Notes under the pieces: generated by a model
What the model saw: the letters and a program-made list of their open reading frames with translations, nothing else
Told to the model about the DNA's origin: nothing
Databases searched by the model: none
Program-made: the position numbers and the translations under genes
Assembly: GCA_023627715.1 (NCBI GenBank)
Contig: JAMAHW010000068.1
Span: forward strand, 1-64,000
DNA length: 64,000 nucleotides
From: Periconia sp. R9002
Taxonomy: Eukaryota > Ascomycota > Dothideomycetes > Pleosporales > Periconiaceae
Reading direction: 5' to 3'
Part shown: one piece after another, positions 23,773-35,580 of the stretch
Numbering within the stretch: the stretch's first letter is position 1
Layout: every line of letters begins with the position of its first letter

Positions 23773-26147
23773 ATGGTCATACTACGTTGGTCACCCTTAC
23801 TGCTTTTGGGCTCAGTCTTAGCCGCTGTCATTCCATCAGACGAATTTCCTAGCCCAACACGGATTGAAGAACTGCAAACAAGAGGGAGTTCTCTTCCCCC
23901 TTATTGCGCCGATTATGGGGCCGCAAGCAACAAGCTTGAGCCGGATGCTCTGGTTGAACCAACGACCAATGTTCAAACTGCGGATGGCAAACCCTTGATC
24001 AAGTACACGTGGGTTGTCACCGAGGGTGACGTTACTATACAATCAGGGTGCAAATGGATGCATCTCGTCAACGGCGCATGGCCACCGCCACAGATTGTGG
24101 TGAACAAAGGATCTGTTATCGAGCTCGAAGTCATCAATCGCCTGGCGAACGATCCCATTACGCTGCACGCCCATGGGCTCGATCAGAAGAACACGCAGTG
24201 GATGGACGGTCCACAAAGTGTTGTACAGAGGTGTGTTTATATTATATATGGCGCTTTGTCCCCGTTGCATTCACGACGTACTGAATTCTTAAATAGAGGA
24301 ATTCCGCCTGGAAGAAAGTTCACTTACGTATACGATACCACTAATGAGCGTGCCGGTACATATTGGATTCACAATCACGTGTCGGGACAGTATCCCAAAG
24401 GCCTTCGTGCGCCGCTCATCATTCTAGACGATAGCCAGAAAGAAGCGAACCACTGGAAGAAGCCCCAGAGTAATGAAAATGTCTGGGATGGGGTTACGGA
24501 TAATGTGCTTTCCTTGAGTGATTGGTAAGAAATAGCTCATGGCTTCCTCAAAGCACCATCGCTACAACCTACTGACCACTTCAGGTTCTCACAAGACTGG
24601 GGAAAATGGGAGCTTCTTTACAACACCGGGGCATGCGGGGCTGGGGTAGAAGTACCCCCAATTGGTGAGCTGATCTAGGAGCTATATTGAGACTTTGATC
24701 TAACAACTATTAGACTTCCTTGTGAACGACCTGCGCGCGGACAAGGACAATACGCAAACATATGATTTTCGCACATCAAAAACAAATCCCAAGTCTGGGC
24801 GTATCCGAATCATCAATATGTCGGCCTTTACCACGTTTTATGTACACATGGCACCAATTAAAACCACCGGTGTTTCAGACATGAAGCTCCAAGTTATTGA
24901 AGCAGACGGTGTACTTATGGACGGCAACCAAATCTCTCAAGTGGTTGAAGTCGCACCCGGACAGCGACTCTCGGTTCTTGTCGATCCGGAAGGTTGGGCG
25001 GCGGCGCAAGCGCAGCCCAACATGTACCGCATGGTCATCACTGTCAACCCATATGAGTGGCGCCACACACAGATCAAATCTAAGACCAACAACGGGGTTG
25101 ATGCGAGATGCTACGAGGGACCCAACGATGTTGCATACCTCAAAACCAATTTACCAGTCCATTTCATCCACATGGCGATGGGTGAGCGTCTCAGTCCCAA
25201 CGGGTTTGGTCCCGCTATCACATTCCAAGACAAATATAAGGTTCTCGAGGATCCTACGTCCAAAACATACCGCGCCTGTTTCTTAGGCGTAGGGAATGGA
25301 GACTGCACCGACAATTCCAAGTATCCAATTGAGACCAACTTTGCTGATTTTGACGACGTCAATCTGGTCCCATTGGCACCCGAAGGCGTGACGATACCAA
25401 CTGCCGAATCAGCTCGATTCGTGATCCAGACATGGGAAGATCAGGCCGGCACCAGACGGGCGAATCTCCGCGTGATTACGTCTGAGAAAAAGGAAAATCT
25501 CACGAACCGCCTAGGTTATGATTTTTTCGCACCCCAAGATACACCGGCGATTGAGCTGGTCAGACAGGGCAAGAAAACATATCCAGACTTTGCGCCTTGG
25601 AAGCATACGATGATTGTACCTGACAACCAGCCATCCTATATCGTTGCATTGTACTCATTGACAGGGACACATCCAAGTAAGTGCTGCAGGATCAACAAAT
25701 GCAGTAGAAGGCGAGAGCTGACACGCGCATACAGTCCATCTCCACGGCCACAAATTCCACGTCCTCTATCGCGAGCGTCAGCAAGCGTCGTCGGACTTCG
25801 ATACCACCGTAGCCAGGTTGAAGAGGGTCTTCACTTTTGACACCGGCTCCAACACACTGCAAGGTCCGAATGGCAATGACATCCCACTTCCAGACAAACC
25901 CCTCGAGCGCGATACCATCACATTGTACAAATACGGACTTGTGGTGCTGCTGATCAAGGCTGATAATCCGGGTGCATGGTTTCTGCATTGCCACAATGAT
26001 TTTCATGCGCATACGGGCATGGCGTCGATGGTGATTGAGAAACCAGACGGTTTGAAAGGGTGGTTGGAGCAAATCCATACCAACAATGGCCAGGACCTTG
26101 TCAATTATCGGAAGTTGGTCAATGGTAATGCTTTTGATCAGGCTTAA
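23773..26147 (+). CDS. Secreted multicopper oxidase (laccase/ascorbate-oxidase type)
   Basis: Exons 23773-24230, 24297-24524, 24585-24664, 24714-25676 and 25735-26147 encode 713 aa. A signal peptide (LLLLGSVLAAV) is followed by three cupredoxin domains. All copper ligands are present: HAHG (His132, His134), WIHNH (His178, His180), HPIHLHGH (His575, His578, His580) and HCHNDFH (His661, Cys662, His663, His667), with Met672 as the probable type-1 axial position. Laccases usually have HWHG and HSH; HAHG and HNH are divergent but keep the histidines. Such enzymes oxidise phenols or other electron donors outside the cell and reduce oxygen to water. Intron one is 66 nt with no stop, so it could be read through, but splicing removes a divergent insert. 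It follows the P450 on the same strand. Confidence 0.88.
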
Positions 26148-26597
26148 GAGTTGATGGATTATCTGCAACGACACTTCTGGGATACATGACAAGGTTATCA
26201 CAATCTTCTTTCTACAGCTTGACTGACTTTTGTAGTTCACAATGGGAAGTTTGCTTCAATTTGTTCGAACTTTTGTGTGTTTTTTAGGGCTGCGCCACCC
26301 AAAGTAACTATGCTTTAGCTAGCTGTAATAAAACTTCATCACTGATGAATACAACACCCAAAACGTATTACAAAACATTGGACCCAAACCCAGAAGAATT
26401 TCTCGTTCGAGTAATTACAAGGTCGCAATGATAAGAAGCGCCATTCATTACCGAACTGCGCGAAAGTCAGAGGAGAATCCAGCTGCGGTGCAGTTGGGTT
26501 GAACATGGGGAACTAGCCGTCCCGCTCAAACACCTTCCCAACGACTTACGTCTACACCTCCAGTTCGCTCACCTCCCTCCTCTTCCTTCTTCACGCC
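26148..26597. other. Convergent intergenic region
   Basis: The 450 bp between two convergent stop codons carry no coding signal and hold both 3' UTRs. Confidence 0.5.
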
Positions 26598-27755
26598 CTA
26601 AATCCTATAATCCAATCCCCATCTTCCATAAAAGTCATCTGGCAACATCAGGTCCCCTTCCAACGTGTAAAATTGCAAACAATCTCTACCAGCATCGTAT
26701 TTCAATGTCGCTTTCCCACCCATCCTCGTCGCAATCACCCTCACCACTCCGATCAACGCCACCAGCTTCTTCAAATCCTCCTCGTTCTCTTTCTCCCAAA
26801 GCTTCAGAAGATCCGTCACGTTTTCGACTTGTGGGATGGTGAAGAGTCCCCGATTGTGGTACGCGCGGACGAGGTTGGGGGTTTGCGAAAAGTAAAGTTG
26901 CGGCGCGACATCTTTGAAGGGGAGGGGGCGATTCAAAGTGTGGGTTTTGATTTCGAGGGTAGAGGAGAGGGGCACGAAATGGCCTTGGTTGCGGATGGTG
27001 AGGGTGGAAGTGGGTGGGGTGAATGGGGGAGCGAGGGGGAGGGAGGCCACAGAGCTGGAGAAAGAGACCGTATTGGATTTTGAGGTGGGATAGCTGGTAG
27101 TAGCTGGATTTTTTGCACCATCGATGTTAATGTAGCCGTCTGTTTCGTGGCGGACGAGTAAGTTAAGACCGCCGAACCGGTAGGAGACAATTCGGTGATG
27201 ACCTGTGCTTCTGTATATGTCAGACCTGGTCATTCGTTTTTCAAAATTATGGCCGTAGCCCTTAAAATCGTCTGGCAAGATCCACTCCTCGTTCTTCATC
27301 TCCTCGCGGCTGAGGATGGCCGTGTTCTCAACGAGTTCCACCTGAATAGTGAAGTCCTCGCGCCTGTGAGCAATGTGGTGGGGGTTCACGAAACCAAGGA
27401 GCTTACGCAAGTTGTTGCGGTCCGTCACGACGTCCATGACTGTGATGTCGAAGGTCGGGTGGGAAATGTATAGGGCGCGGAAGAGCGGTTCGAGAGGGCT
27501 GTCGGGGTGCCGCGCTGCGTTTTGATTGATGTACACATGCCCTACATCTTTGGACACTCGCTCGGAAGCAGACAAAGGAGGGCACCACAGGTTGGGTATA
27601 CCGGGGACAGCGATAGTGGGGGTTTGCTGTGGCGCGCAGATCCAATTGTAGGATGCGAGGTGCTTGACATCTTGAACTGAGGGTGAGGGTGCATGTGGTA
27701 TAATGAGGCCATTGAGAGTGAGACGGGAGATCTCGGCGATGGGAATATTGGCCAT
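26598..27755 (-). CDS. Conserved fungal protein of unknown function
   Basis: Single-exon 385-aa protein from the ATG at 27755 (context AAAACATGG); the frame extends upstream only through a GTG. Conserved-looking blocks are LASYNWI, TIAVPGIPNLW, QNAARHPDSPLEPLFRAL, VDVVTDRNNLRKLL-like (read here as MDVVTDRNNLRKLLGF), GHNFEKRMT, STGHHRIVSYRFGGLNLLVR and ETDGYI. This signature is widespread in filamentous ascomycetes, and as I recall homologues are often labelled geranylgeranyl pyrophosphate synthetase. The name is not supported here: there is no DDxxD prenyl-diphosphate site. The protein is probably cytosolic, with no signal or membrane segment. A Pro/Ser/Thr-rich insert lies near residues 230-270. 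Confidence 0.78.
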   Translation of the reverse strand: MANIPIAEISRLTLNGLIIPHAPSPSVQDVKHLASYNWICAPQQTPTIAVPGIPNLWCPPLSASERVSKDVGHVYINQNAARHPDSPLEPLFRALYISHPTFDITVMDVVTDRNNLRKLLGFVNPHHIAHRREDFTIQVELVENTAILSREEMKNEEWILPDDFKGYGHNFEKRMTRSDIYRSTGHHRIVSYRFGGLNLLVRHETDGYINIDGAKNPATTSYPTSKSNTVSFSSSVASLPLAPPFTPPTSTLTIRNQGHFVPLSSTLEIKTHTLNRPLPFKDVAPQLYFSQTPNLVRAYHNRGLFTIPQVENVTDLLKLWEKENEEDLKKLVALIGVVRVIATRMGGKATLKYDAGRDCLQFYTLEGDLMLPDDFYGRWGLDYRI

Positions 27756-28252
27756 GTTTTCGAATTGCTGAATGGGGAGGAAGAGAACAAGATGGGATGG
27801 AGGCAGTGTTTGGAGGTGTTTGTGTATAAAAGTGTGGCCCACGCGCGTCGTGATTGACGTGTTGGGCAACGAGCAATTTTCGGTTGACTTCAAAGTAAAC
27901 AAACGCCACTTGTGCACCGCCACTTAATTATTTGCCTATGCCTTTCCACATGAGGTTACAGGTGATCTTCACAGCGGAAGGTATTACTGGTGAAATCATC
28001 ACTTTGAATATAGTAAATATGGGCAAACTTCTCAGTGCCATATATTGCTATCAACTAGGCGAAGGTATCAATCATATCAATATGTACATATCCATCACAT
28101 CCGTACACTTCAATCTTAAGCAGATACTCCGCAGTAAATAACCACCGTACCATTGCCACGAGCATCATATTAAGGCACGTGAGGATTTAGAAAGCGAAAT
28201 GCCTATCAAACAAATTTTATTTATAATACAAAACTATACGAAACATAGCAAA
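27756..28252. other. Intergenic, no gene seen
   Basis: Promoter side of the gene ending at 27755, plus about 300 bp of AT-rich DNA. The 69-codon frame at 27932-28141 has no supporting features. Confidence 0.45.
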
Positions 28253-28363
28253 GGCCGTAGCTCCCATCTCCAGCTATTCCTCTCCACAACCGTAATTCCC
28301 ATCTACGGTTATCCCTCCCCATCCCGAGTGATGACCGTAGTTACCATCTACGGTTGATCCTCC
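28253..28363. repeat. Degenerate repeat array with palindromic CCGTAG..CTACGG units
   Basis: Three imperfect copies of about 30 bp begin near 28255, 28290 and 28335. The third holds a perfect palindrome: ACCGTAG (28334-28340), 7-nt loop, CTACGGT (28348-28354). The second has the same arms with one change. The stop codon of the minus-strand gene (28348-28350) lies inside the last palindrome arm. Confidence 0.75.
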
Positions 28364-29721
28364 TGCGGAGATCCATCCTTTTTGCGCAGCCAGTCTGGTT
28401 TAGCTGGGACGGGTGGAGCCTTTCGCTTGGTCTTTGATGCTTTGGCATCGTACAACTGAGTCCAAGGCGCACTGGTGGGCACGCGAACATAGAATTCGAG
28501 CGATTGCCAGGTAGCACCTGGAACCCTCCAGCGAGCGGGAATGGGCAAGAAGCCAAGAGCGTAACCCTGCCCTTGTGGGTGCGCAATTAGTTTGCAGCAC
28601 AGTACGCAATCGTCGACGCATATGTTGCACATTTCGACGGCATTTTGATCGTCGAAAGAGCACATGTTGCGGTTGCCCTTGATGATCTGACAGTGAGTAC
28701 AAGCTGAGGTCTTGTTCCTCAGCTCTTGCTCGCCACGATTGCACATGGCGTCAAATCTGGAATCTTTGGTATTCCGAATGTCAGCAATGCGTTTATGCAT
28801 TGCCGCCTGTGTCTCATTTGCGAGAGACGTGACCGCTTTCCAGCTCCCCGGAGTGGCGAGGGCGAAAAGCGGAAGATCCGGATTTGCAAGCTTGAACTTC
28901 TCGGAGAAGCGGCCTGGTGAGTCCTTCACAGGTGAGCTTGAGTCAACCTGGAGAAGAAGCCTAGTATCGATGTTAGCTTCTGTGGCCTCGGAAGGCTCAC
29001 CAAAAATGGGCGGATATCGGCTGCTTGCTGCACCCTCTTTCTGCGCATGCATGATCGGGGCATGCGGTGGGCTTCGTTGAACAACTGCTTTCTTGGTCTG
29101 CAGTTGTGTCCCGGCACCATACACGAGGGCCACGTCGCGCGTCCGATCTGGAATTGCAGACGCGAAATTGACCATTGGGTCACCGAAGGGTGTCGGGGAT
29201 GGAGACCGACTTGCGAACATGAGTCCAGAACCTGTTGTATCCTGGGTGCCGACAAGCGACTTTCCGAAGGTAGAAACGTAAGCTTTCGCTGCTTCACGGT
29301 TGACTACTGCAGGATTTGGTTTATTCTGAGCGTCAAAAATTGCCTCCGCTTCATCACCCGCGAATGTGTCTCGATGGGGATTCTCCGAACCGCCGATTTT
29401 GAGATCATCGGCGGCTGGACGTTGGCCTTTGTCAGGGTGGTCGAAGGCACCATATTTGCGCTCAAGTTCCGTCAATATGGCCCTCCCCTCGTCAAGTTCT
29501 TTCCTGGCCTTCTCGTTGTCCAACTGAACTCTCTCACTGAGGGCACCCATTTCGTCAGTTAACTCCTTCATCTCTTTGAGGAAGGCCCGCTTCTTATCGA
29601 GATATTGCTGGGCTGCCGCCAGAGTTTGTTTGGGGTGTTGTCGTCGGACATGATGCAGTTTTGTTTCCGTCAAAACCGATACGAAGGAATGAAAAGGTGG
29701 TGAGAAGCTTGTCCCCAACAT
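28348..29721 (-). CDS. Hypothetical coiled-coil protein with Cys-rich C-terminus
   Basis: Single open frame; the first true ATG, at 29721, gives 457 aa. Residues about 35-95 are a charged coiled coil (YLDKKRAFLKEMKELTDEMG onward). The middle is Pro/Ser-rich. Near residue 345 a Cys cluster occurs: CTHC, then a single Cys in NRNMCSF, then CNICVDDCVLCC, spacing compatible with one or two zinc-binding sites. The C-terminus is basic and Pro-rich. I do not recognise the family. The first 30 residues from this ATG look unlike protein, and a textbook start (CATCATGTCCGACGACAAC, ATG near 29653) sits one base out of frame, so either the start is internal or a 1-nt deletion has occurred. The stop codon is in the repeat array. 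Confidence 0.55.
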   Translation of the reverse strand: MLGTSFSPPFHSFVSVLTETKLHHVRRQHPKQTLAAAQQYLDKKRAFLKEMKELTDEMGALSERVQLDNEKARKELDEGRAILTELERKYGAFDHPDKGQRPAADDLKIGGSENPHRDTFAGDEAEAIFDAQNKPNPAVVNREAAKAYVSTFGKSLVGTQDTTGSGLMFASRSPSPTPFGDPMVNFASAIPDRTRDVALVYGAGTQLQTKKAVVQRSPPHAPIMHAQKEGAASSRYPPIFGEPSEATEANIDTRLLLQVDSSSPVKDSPGRFSEKFKLANPDLPLFALATPGSWKAVTSLANETQAAMHKRIADIRNTKDSRFDAMCNRGEQELRNKTSACTHCQIIKGNRNMCSFDDQNAVEMCNICVDDCVLCCKLIAHPQGQGYALGFLPIPARWRVPGATWQSLEFYVRVPTSAPWTQLYDAKASKTKRKAPPVPAKPDWLRKKDGSPQEDQP

Positions 29722-32700
29722 GAAGGTGTGCACTGTATAGTTCTTTTGGCTTAGCGGGACTTGGCAAAACGTCACGTGTATCACGAAGGTGGTGAAGAGC
29801 TGGAGTTTTTAGCAGCACTGCTCGTGTAAAACAAGAATAGCACATAGTGTATAAAATCCTCAAGATTAGTATGGCCTCAGAGACTATATAGATGGCATCC
29901 AGACGTTAAAAATTAATTTCTTTGACCCCAGGTGCCATCAAAGATTGATGTCAATGCATTACTCCTTCACAGTGCTTACTCTTCGTGGGAGAAACAAGAA
30001 CGAAGGCACTAAAGTATTGATATTCTAAGTGGCTGTTTGAGATCGATGTATTCAAAATATATCATGAGTGGGTATAATACCAAGGAGAATCGGCATAGTA
30101 GTTTGGGGAATTATCGCTAGAGTGTATGACTATGTGATTCGTTCATTGGCTTATTCCATAGAAATCTTTGGGGAGCAGAGAGCGCTTTTGGAGACCAGAG
30201 AACGAGTAAGCAAAGTTGAAGCTTGAAGACAGGCAGGCCTAAGAAATTTTGCGCGGTGCCTGAAAGCCAGCTCTTGAAACATATGGAAATTCCAACTTGC
30301 GTACTGGCTACATGCTTACTCGGCGCGAGAGCTTCTACAAGTTTTGAGCGCAGTCAGCCATGAGCCGTCACCCACGCGATCTTTTAACCAGCTTGAGAGA
30401 CCTCCCTGTTTGTAGTGACTGAATTGTCACGAGGCCCTTAAGTTTATGCTGGCCGATTGGCATTTCGCTGCCTTATCTTGCCATTTTAGTCGGCATTTTA
30501 AGAGCGATAGCATCTTGTTGTCAAAAAGCGTAGTCGCCTTGTACAATTCTTTTTTACTGATTGATGTTGATTGAGAGTCTTGCATTAATAGATATAAACA
30601 CACTCGCTCTTAGGCAGTGTTCTTTTCTAAGATTGGTGGCAATGTCTCCAATCTCAACTTGAGTGGTGCATGCATTGCATGATCTCACTTCAAGACTCTA
30701 GTACAGTTGTTAAAGATAGAGTTAATGGTGAAGAACGACGTCAACTTTGGCTCTTTGCGCTAATACTAGCTTGCAGATTACAGACCAGGCAAATGGCAGC
30801 GAATAGCCATCAAGCGATCCGAATGCCCTTCAAGCTGCCTCGGAGAGAGACGGCCTAGGCCAGTTCCGGGGCCTGATCAAACGGCTTATCGGCTGCTTGC
30901 AAAGACCGGGCACCACTCGGGGGACTGCAATCAGCCTTGCCACTCGAAGCTGAACTCAGCATCTAGCTGCTGCCTGCTCACGCTTCCTCCCCATTTGTTC
31001 ACATTTCAAAGTTTGGAGTCTTTCTTTCTCAATTATGAAACTTGGGTTTGGGTTTTCATGTGCCGATAATTTGAGCTCCTAGGAGATAACCTTGCTGGGC
31101 ACGAAATATCATTGATCTTTGATGTATCATTTTATTCCCCGTTGTCTGGTCGGGTTTTTGGAGGGAAGGCTTGCGAAGAGAGTCGCAAATGTCTAGAAGG
31201 GCCATGTCACTGAATGCTGATTATCGAAGACCGTGCCCACGACTGTGTGCTCAACATGAGATCTTGGATGTTCCACCGCATGATCGACTTTGGTCAATTG
31301 GCTATTCCAAGCAACATGCACGTGCAATAAGGCATATAATGCGCCATACCTGTCCCTGACAGCGCCATAGCGAAAGCAGAATTACGTTTAGTGGTAGAGC
31401 AGACAGCTGCACCTCATTACCAAGTGTTCATCTCCAGCTGCCTGATCGCAGTAACTTGCTATTGGGCTATGGATGTTAAAAGCCATATCCCCGACGCATG
31501 TACGCAGGAGTAGGAGTAGCGCACAGGCATCAGGCTAGTCAACAACGTACATAATCGGTGTAAGAGACTATTGGCATTCGACACATATGCACGCACATCC
31601 CTACATGGATGGAGAGACAATTGTTACGAGTAATAGCAAACGAGGAGAATTCGAATTCTCCAGAACGTGACTCCGAAAGAAGATACCAGAAACATGGCGG
31701 AATCACCTTCCAGCCGCACGGCGTTTGATGCTGGTCATTCCAGTTCCCCCCAATTGCTATCCCTTCCCAGGCATTTCGTTCTCCAAAACAGTCATCTCGC
31801 TCCGTTCATGTACGAAAATAATTTGTTGAGAAGGTGCATGGACCCATCACAGCCCCCAATCTGACCACCCATGCAACGCCATTGTACACAAGTTTTCCAG
31901 CGACGCTTTGACCGCCGCCCGCCGCACACGGCACACTCCGAAAATCTATCGAAGCGAGGTTTGATCATCATCGAAGGACGGGGTTGCTTGGGTTTTGACG
32001 ACGGTCACCCGGCACCGTACGTAGTAGGTATGACCCAATGGTAGTCCAGCACGTCTCAAGCTCGTGGCATTGATTGCTACAATTGTTCCGGGTATTTGAG
32101 AAATAAATCTATGATAGCTGGCGAACACCTCTGTGCGGTATTGTATTGGAAACGCTTATGTGGCTCGGCATGTCGCTCCGTAGTAAATAATGTCAATTGA
32201 TACGGGAATTTGACATTGAATAAGGCGGTTACAGTGGTTTAGCCATGCATAACTTCTTCTGCCTCTCCCCAGCCTTCTGATTTTTAGTCCTGATTCATCC
32301 ACAATCGCGTCGATACGGTAAACAAGCGCCATCTTCCAATTAAGCCGCACACACAGCGAAACTTTCAAACGCGGTACAATTCTGGCCACTCAGGTGCTCT
32401 GGAAGTCAAGTCCACGATTTCTTGTGATACCACACCAAGCATGGGTATTGACCGGATGAAGCTGTAAGATAGGATATCATGGCATGTCAAGCGATTGGTA
32501 CCAGTATGAGAGGCCACTTGGACTGTGTTTCGCAAATTCAGCGGCCCGCCACGGCAACTCTTCCAACTGGCCACCTACATGGTGCTGACGCATCCGTGTA
32601 GTTCATCTAGACATCGGGAGCGCGCAACTTTTGCGCGTGGTTTGCATTCTTGTATCGCACGCTCGGAGCGGCGACGTAGTTGGCGCATTGATACAAGATC

Positions 32701-35092
32701 GAAGACGTGGAACCAATGCTTGTTCGCCGCTTGAATGATAGCGGCGAGTCGCACTGTAGAATATGGATGGGTGATCGGTGAGCCTCCTTGCCGGGGTTTA
32801 ACATGGAGGCTAGGCTGCCGTATTTTGAGCCTTTGTTTACTCTTCCTTCCTCCTTTCTCCTCCCACCTAACCCGCCTCTTTATTTATTGGTGCCCTCTCG
32901 CCCCCTTCTCTTCTTCTTACCTTCTTTTGGTCCCTCTGTCAGTTTTCACCCCATTCTTGGTACAGCATGCATAGACGCTGTAAGGCGAGCGATAGAGCGC
33001 TGAGACAGAAACGTACGGTGAGTTACGCGCAAGACCTCAGAAAACAACCAATTCATCTACTGATACACATTTTCGTCTAGATCATATTCAATTTAGAAGC
33101 CGTGGCTGAGACACAAAAGTTATATCACGTCACTGCACCCCCACGCTGAGCCTTTACCCCGAGTACCCCACGCCATTCCGAATGATCTTCGCAGCGTTTC
33201 CATCCTTCGTCGACGATGGCCCTGCGTGGGCTAGTACACATGCGAGTAGTTGATCCAATTGATCAGGAACGGATATTCAATGAATACCAAGGGGGAGGAG
33301 GGACGAAATCACTATCAAAGCAGAGGCGTCTACTCGCAGCCCCTCTTCGTAGTGGACAGTTATAATCTTTACTGCACAATGTTGCGACGCTTTGCACTGG
33401 TATTCCCCGTCGCAGTTTGGGTGGCTGCGAATTTCTGGATTTGAAGGGGTAGGGGGAGTAAAAGTGGCAATGTTGGCGAGTCCGACATGGTGTACACGGT
33501 CCATTCGACAATGCAGGATGATACCATACATAATGAAGTAATTTACACTGTTTTAAATAGCTATGCCTTTGAACCTCTTATAGTATTTACCAAAGCTGGA
33601 GCAGATGCTTGTCTGTCGTGCAATTTTCGATCTGAAATCTCAGAGGCAGCCCTGTCCGTACATAGATAGTTCTGCACACATAACAGTTATCATACATAAA
33701 AACACTAGAGAGCTTGTTTTCATCATCCACTTATAAAACTTGAGACCGTGTCGTTGCCCTGGATGATCAGTACTGAATTTCTGTACGTTTTTGAATGATA
33801 ACAATAGTCTAGCCAATGTGCCGTTGCTAGGGAGATTTTAGTCAAATATATTTCGGCGGCGGAGACGGCGGTGGGAGGTCGGACTTTTCCCTATGGCTAC
33901 CTCCACAAGCTACCATCGTACCTAACCCTCTGGCTACCTGCGGCCGAGAACGAGTATGTATTCGAGGCGGATCTTCATCTAACAAGAGTACACTTATTAC
34001 ATTGCTGATCTGATTATTATTGTTCCAAGCCCCAGCATTGTGTCCATCGAGCTATTTGCGACCCTCAAGCGATGGCCGGCGAGCCACGAGAGCCTAGCAA
34101 CAATAGGCGCGAAACAACGACGACGCCCGGCCAATTGCTATCGAACGATACAGACACGCAAGATATACGTATGAAAATCCAGCAGCAACAAACGAAAAAA
34201 CGAATTCACGCGATCGATCGGGCGACCCGGTGCTTGGAGAATGCTCGGCGGATAGTAAGACATGGCGGACGTCTAGGAGGGCTGCTATAGTGGCAGGTAT
34301 GCCACTAATAGCTGGCCTCAATTGCTCCTTGCATTGCGGAACGGCCTTACATACATCTCTGGGCATGAACGTCATCATAAATTAGGGGATGGAAGCATAA
34401 GCTAGGAGGTTGCCGCACTGGGGCAAGGACATGAAGCCTTACGGACACTGGTTATCTTGGGCGACGCGACGGAGATATGGGATAAACTCCATGGTACGAG
34501 CTTCTGTGTTTTTCGACCTTCTGGAGGGTTAGTCTGGGCTAGCGAAGCTGCCAGGATGGTTGTTTTTGTATCCAATCTGCATCCATTTCCCATCGGCTTT
34601 CTGCTCGGCATTTCCGACCCATAACCTAGCATAGAAGACATGTCTATAATACGGTGAATATAAAGTCAACGTGATCTATCTATACCATTATGTGATCTTC
34701 GATTCAAACAGAACAAGAGGGGGGTTAGACTGGATGAGACCATAAACATGTGAGGTCAGGGTGGCGTAAGAACGCGTCGATTACAAGATATAAACAACAA
34801 TAGTCGATTGACAGCTACCGAAATTCTATGCTCTTGGATGTATGGTCGCGTTCGTACGTGCCAGAACGTTATATTGAACTATACAGTGGTCGCTCAACAC
34901 CGCGCAAATAACCTCTCTGCGGCCACAAGCGGATATCCCACCACACACCCCACCCATAGCCTATTCTCAACTTCACGCAGGAAAAGTTCCGCAATACAGT
35001 ATTGACGTGTCCCTCCCGTGGCCGGTCGGGGAGAACGTGCTCTTGATTGGAGGTTGCCCTCCCATACGGGCTGCCAACTGTGTTTATCGTTG
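29722..35092. other. Gene-poor stretch, about 5.4 kb
   Basis: No gene could be supported. Open frames are short (60-95 codons), lack typical start contexts and protein-like composition, and there is no transposase, reverse transcriptase or integrase motif on either strand. A pyrimidine-rich block lies near 32830-32930. This may be degraded mobile DNA or ordinary spacer; nothing visible decides. Confidence 0.45.
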
Positions 35093-35580
35093 TTATATCC
35101 CCCTCCGCTTCTTTTGCTCCTTCTTCTTCCTCCTACTCTCCTCCCTCTCCTGCCTCTTTTCTCGATCCCTCTCAGCCTTCAGTCGTTCTTCCTCCAAGTA
35201 CTTTTCATACTCGTCATCTGTGCATGATCAGCTTGGGGTATCGTTCTTTTGGAACAATCATGGAGCTCTTACGCGTGTTGTACTTGCGGTAGGGGATCAT
35301 TTCAGAGATCGTCGGTCCGCCAGTAAGAAACGGTGAAGGATATATGAGCAGAAACTGAAAGGAAAGATTTTGAATATGCTGTCTCGTATGGGCCTGTCGA
35401 AGGGTAGATCCTGCGTGGAGTTGGGTGTTTTGGAGCTGGGCCTTGGCAACAACTATCAATCATGGGTGTTATAGCGCTAACCCACTTTCGACCAAGTTCC
35501 GCTCCCAGCCTTGTCACAACAAGCAGAACATGATGGCATTTACCTCCCGAAAGCAATAACACGGTGTTCTGACAGTGTAT
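35093..35580 (-). CDS. Candidate multi-exon gene, charged C-terminus, 5' end unresolved
   Basis: Two phase-consistent exons are readable: 35452-35273 and 35217-35093, joined by a 55-nt intron (GTAAGA..CACAG). They encode LQNTQLHAGSTLRQAHTRQH, then a conserved-looking ISEMIPYRKYNT, then a strongly charged helix (DEYEKYLEEERLKAERDREK) ending RRGI. A preceding exon may end at 35544 (GTAAAT donor). Further exon-like open pieces with acceptors extend to about 36020, including LLNFFSGGLGLPGF and VDSLRTDYDRDVQLNGHQPP. The initiation codon and full exon chain could not be fixed. I do not recognise the family; it may be a small real gene or a decaying one. Confidence 0.35.

Noticed and set aside
27385..27411. 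Possible 27-nt intron (GTGAAC..CACAG) in the orphan gene
   Set aside because: Too short for splicing and in frame, so it is kept as coding.
26598..27755. Annotation as geranylgeranyl pyrophosphate synthetase
   Set aside because: No DDxxD prenyl-diphosphate motif is present; the name seems to be a propagated label.
31385..31450. tRNA-like A-box string (TTTAGTGGTAGAGC) followed by a weak B-box-like string
   Set aside because: The D-stem, anticodon stem and acceptor stem do not pair, so no cloverleaf forms.
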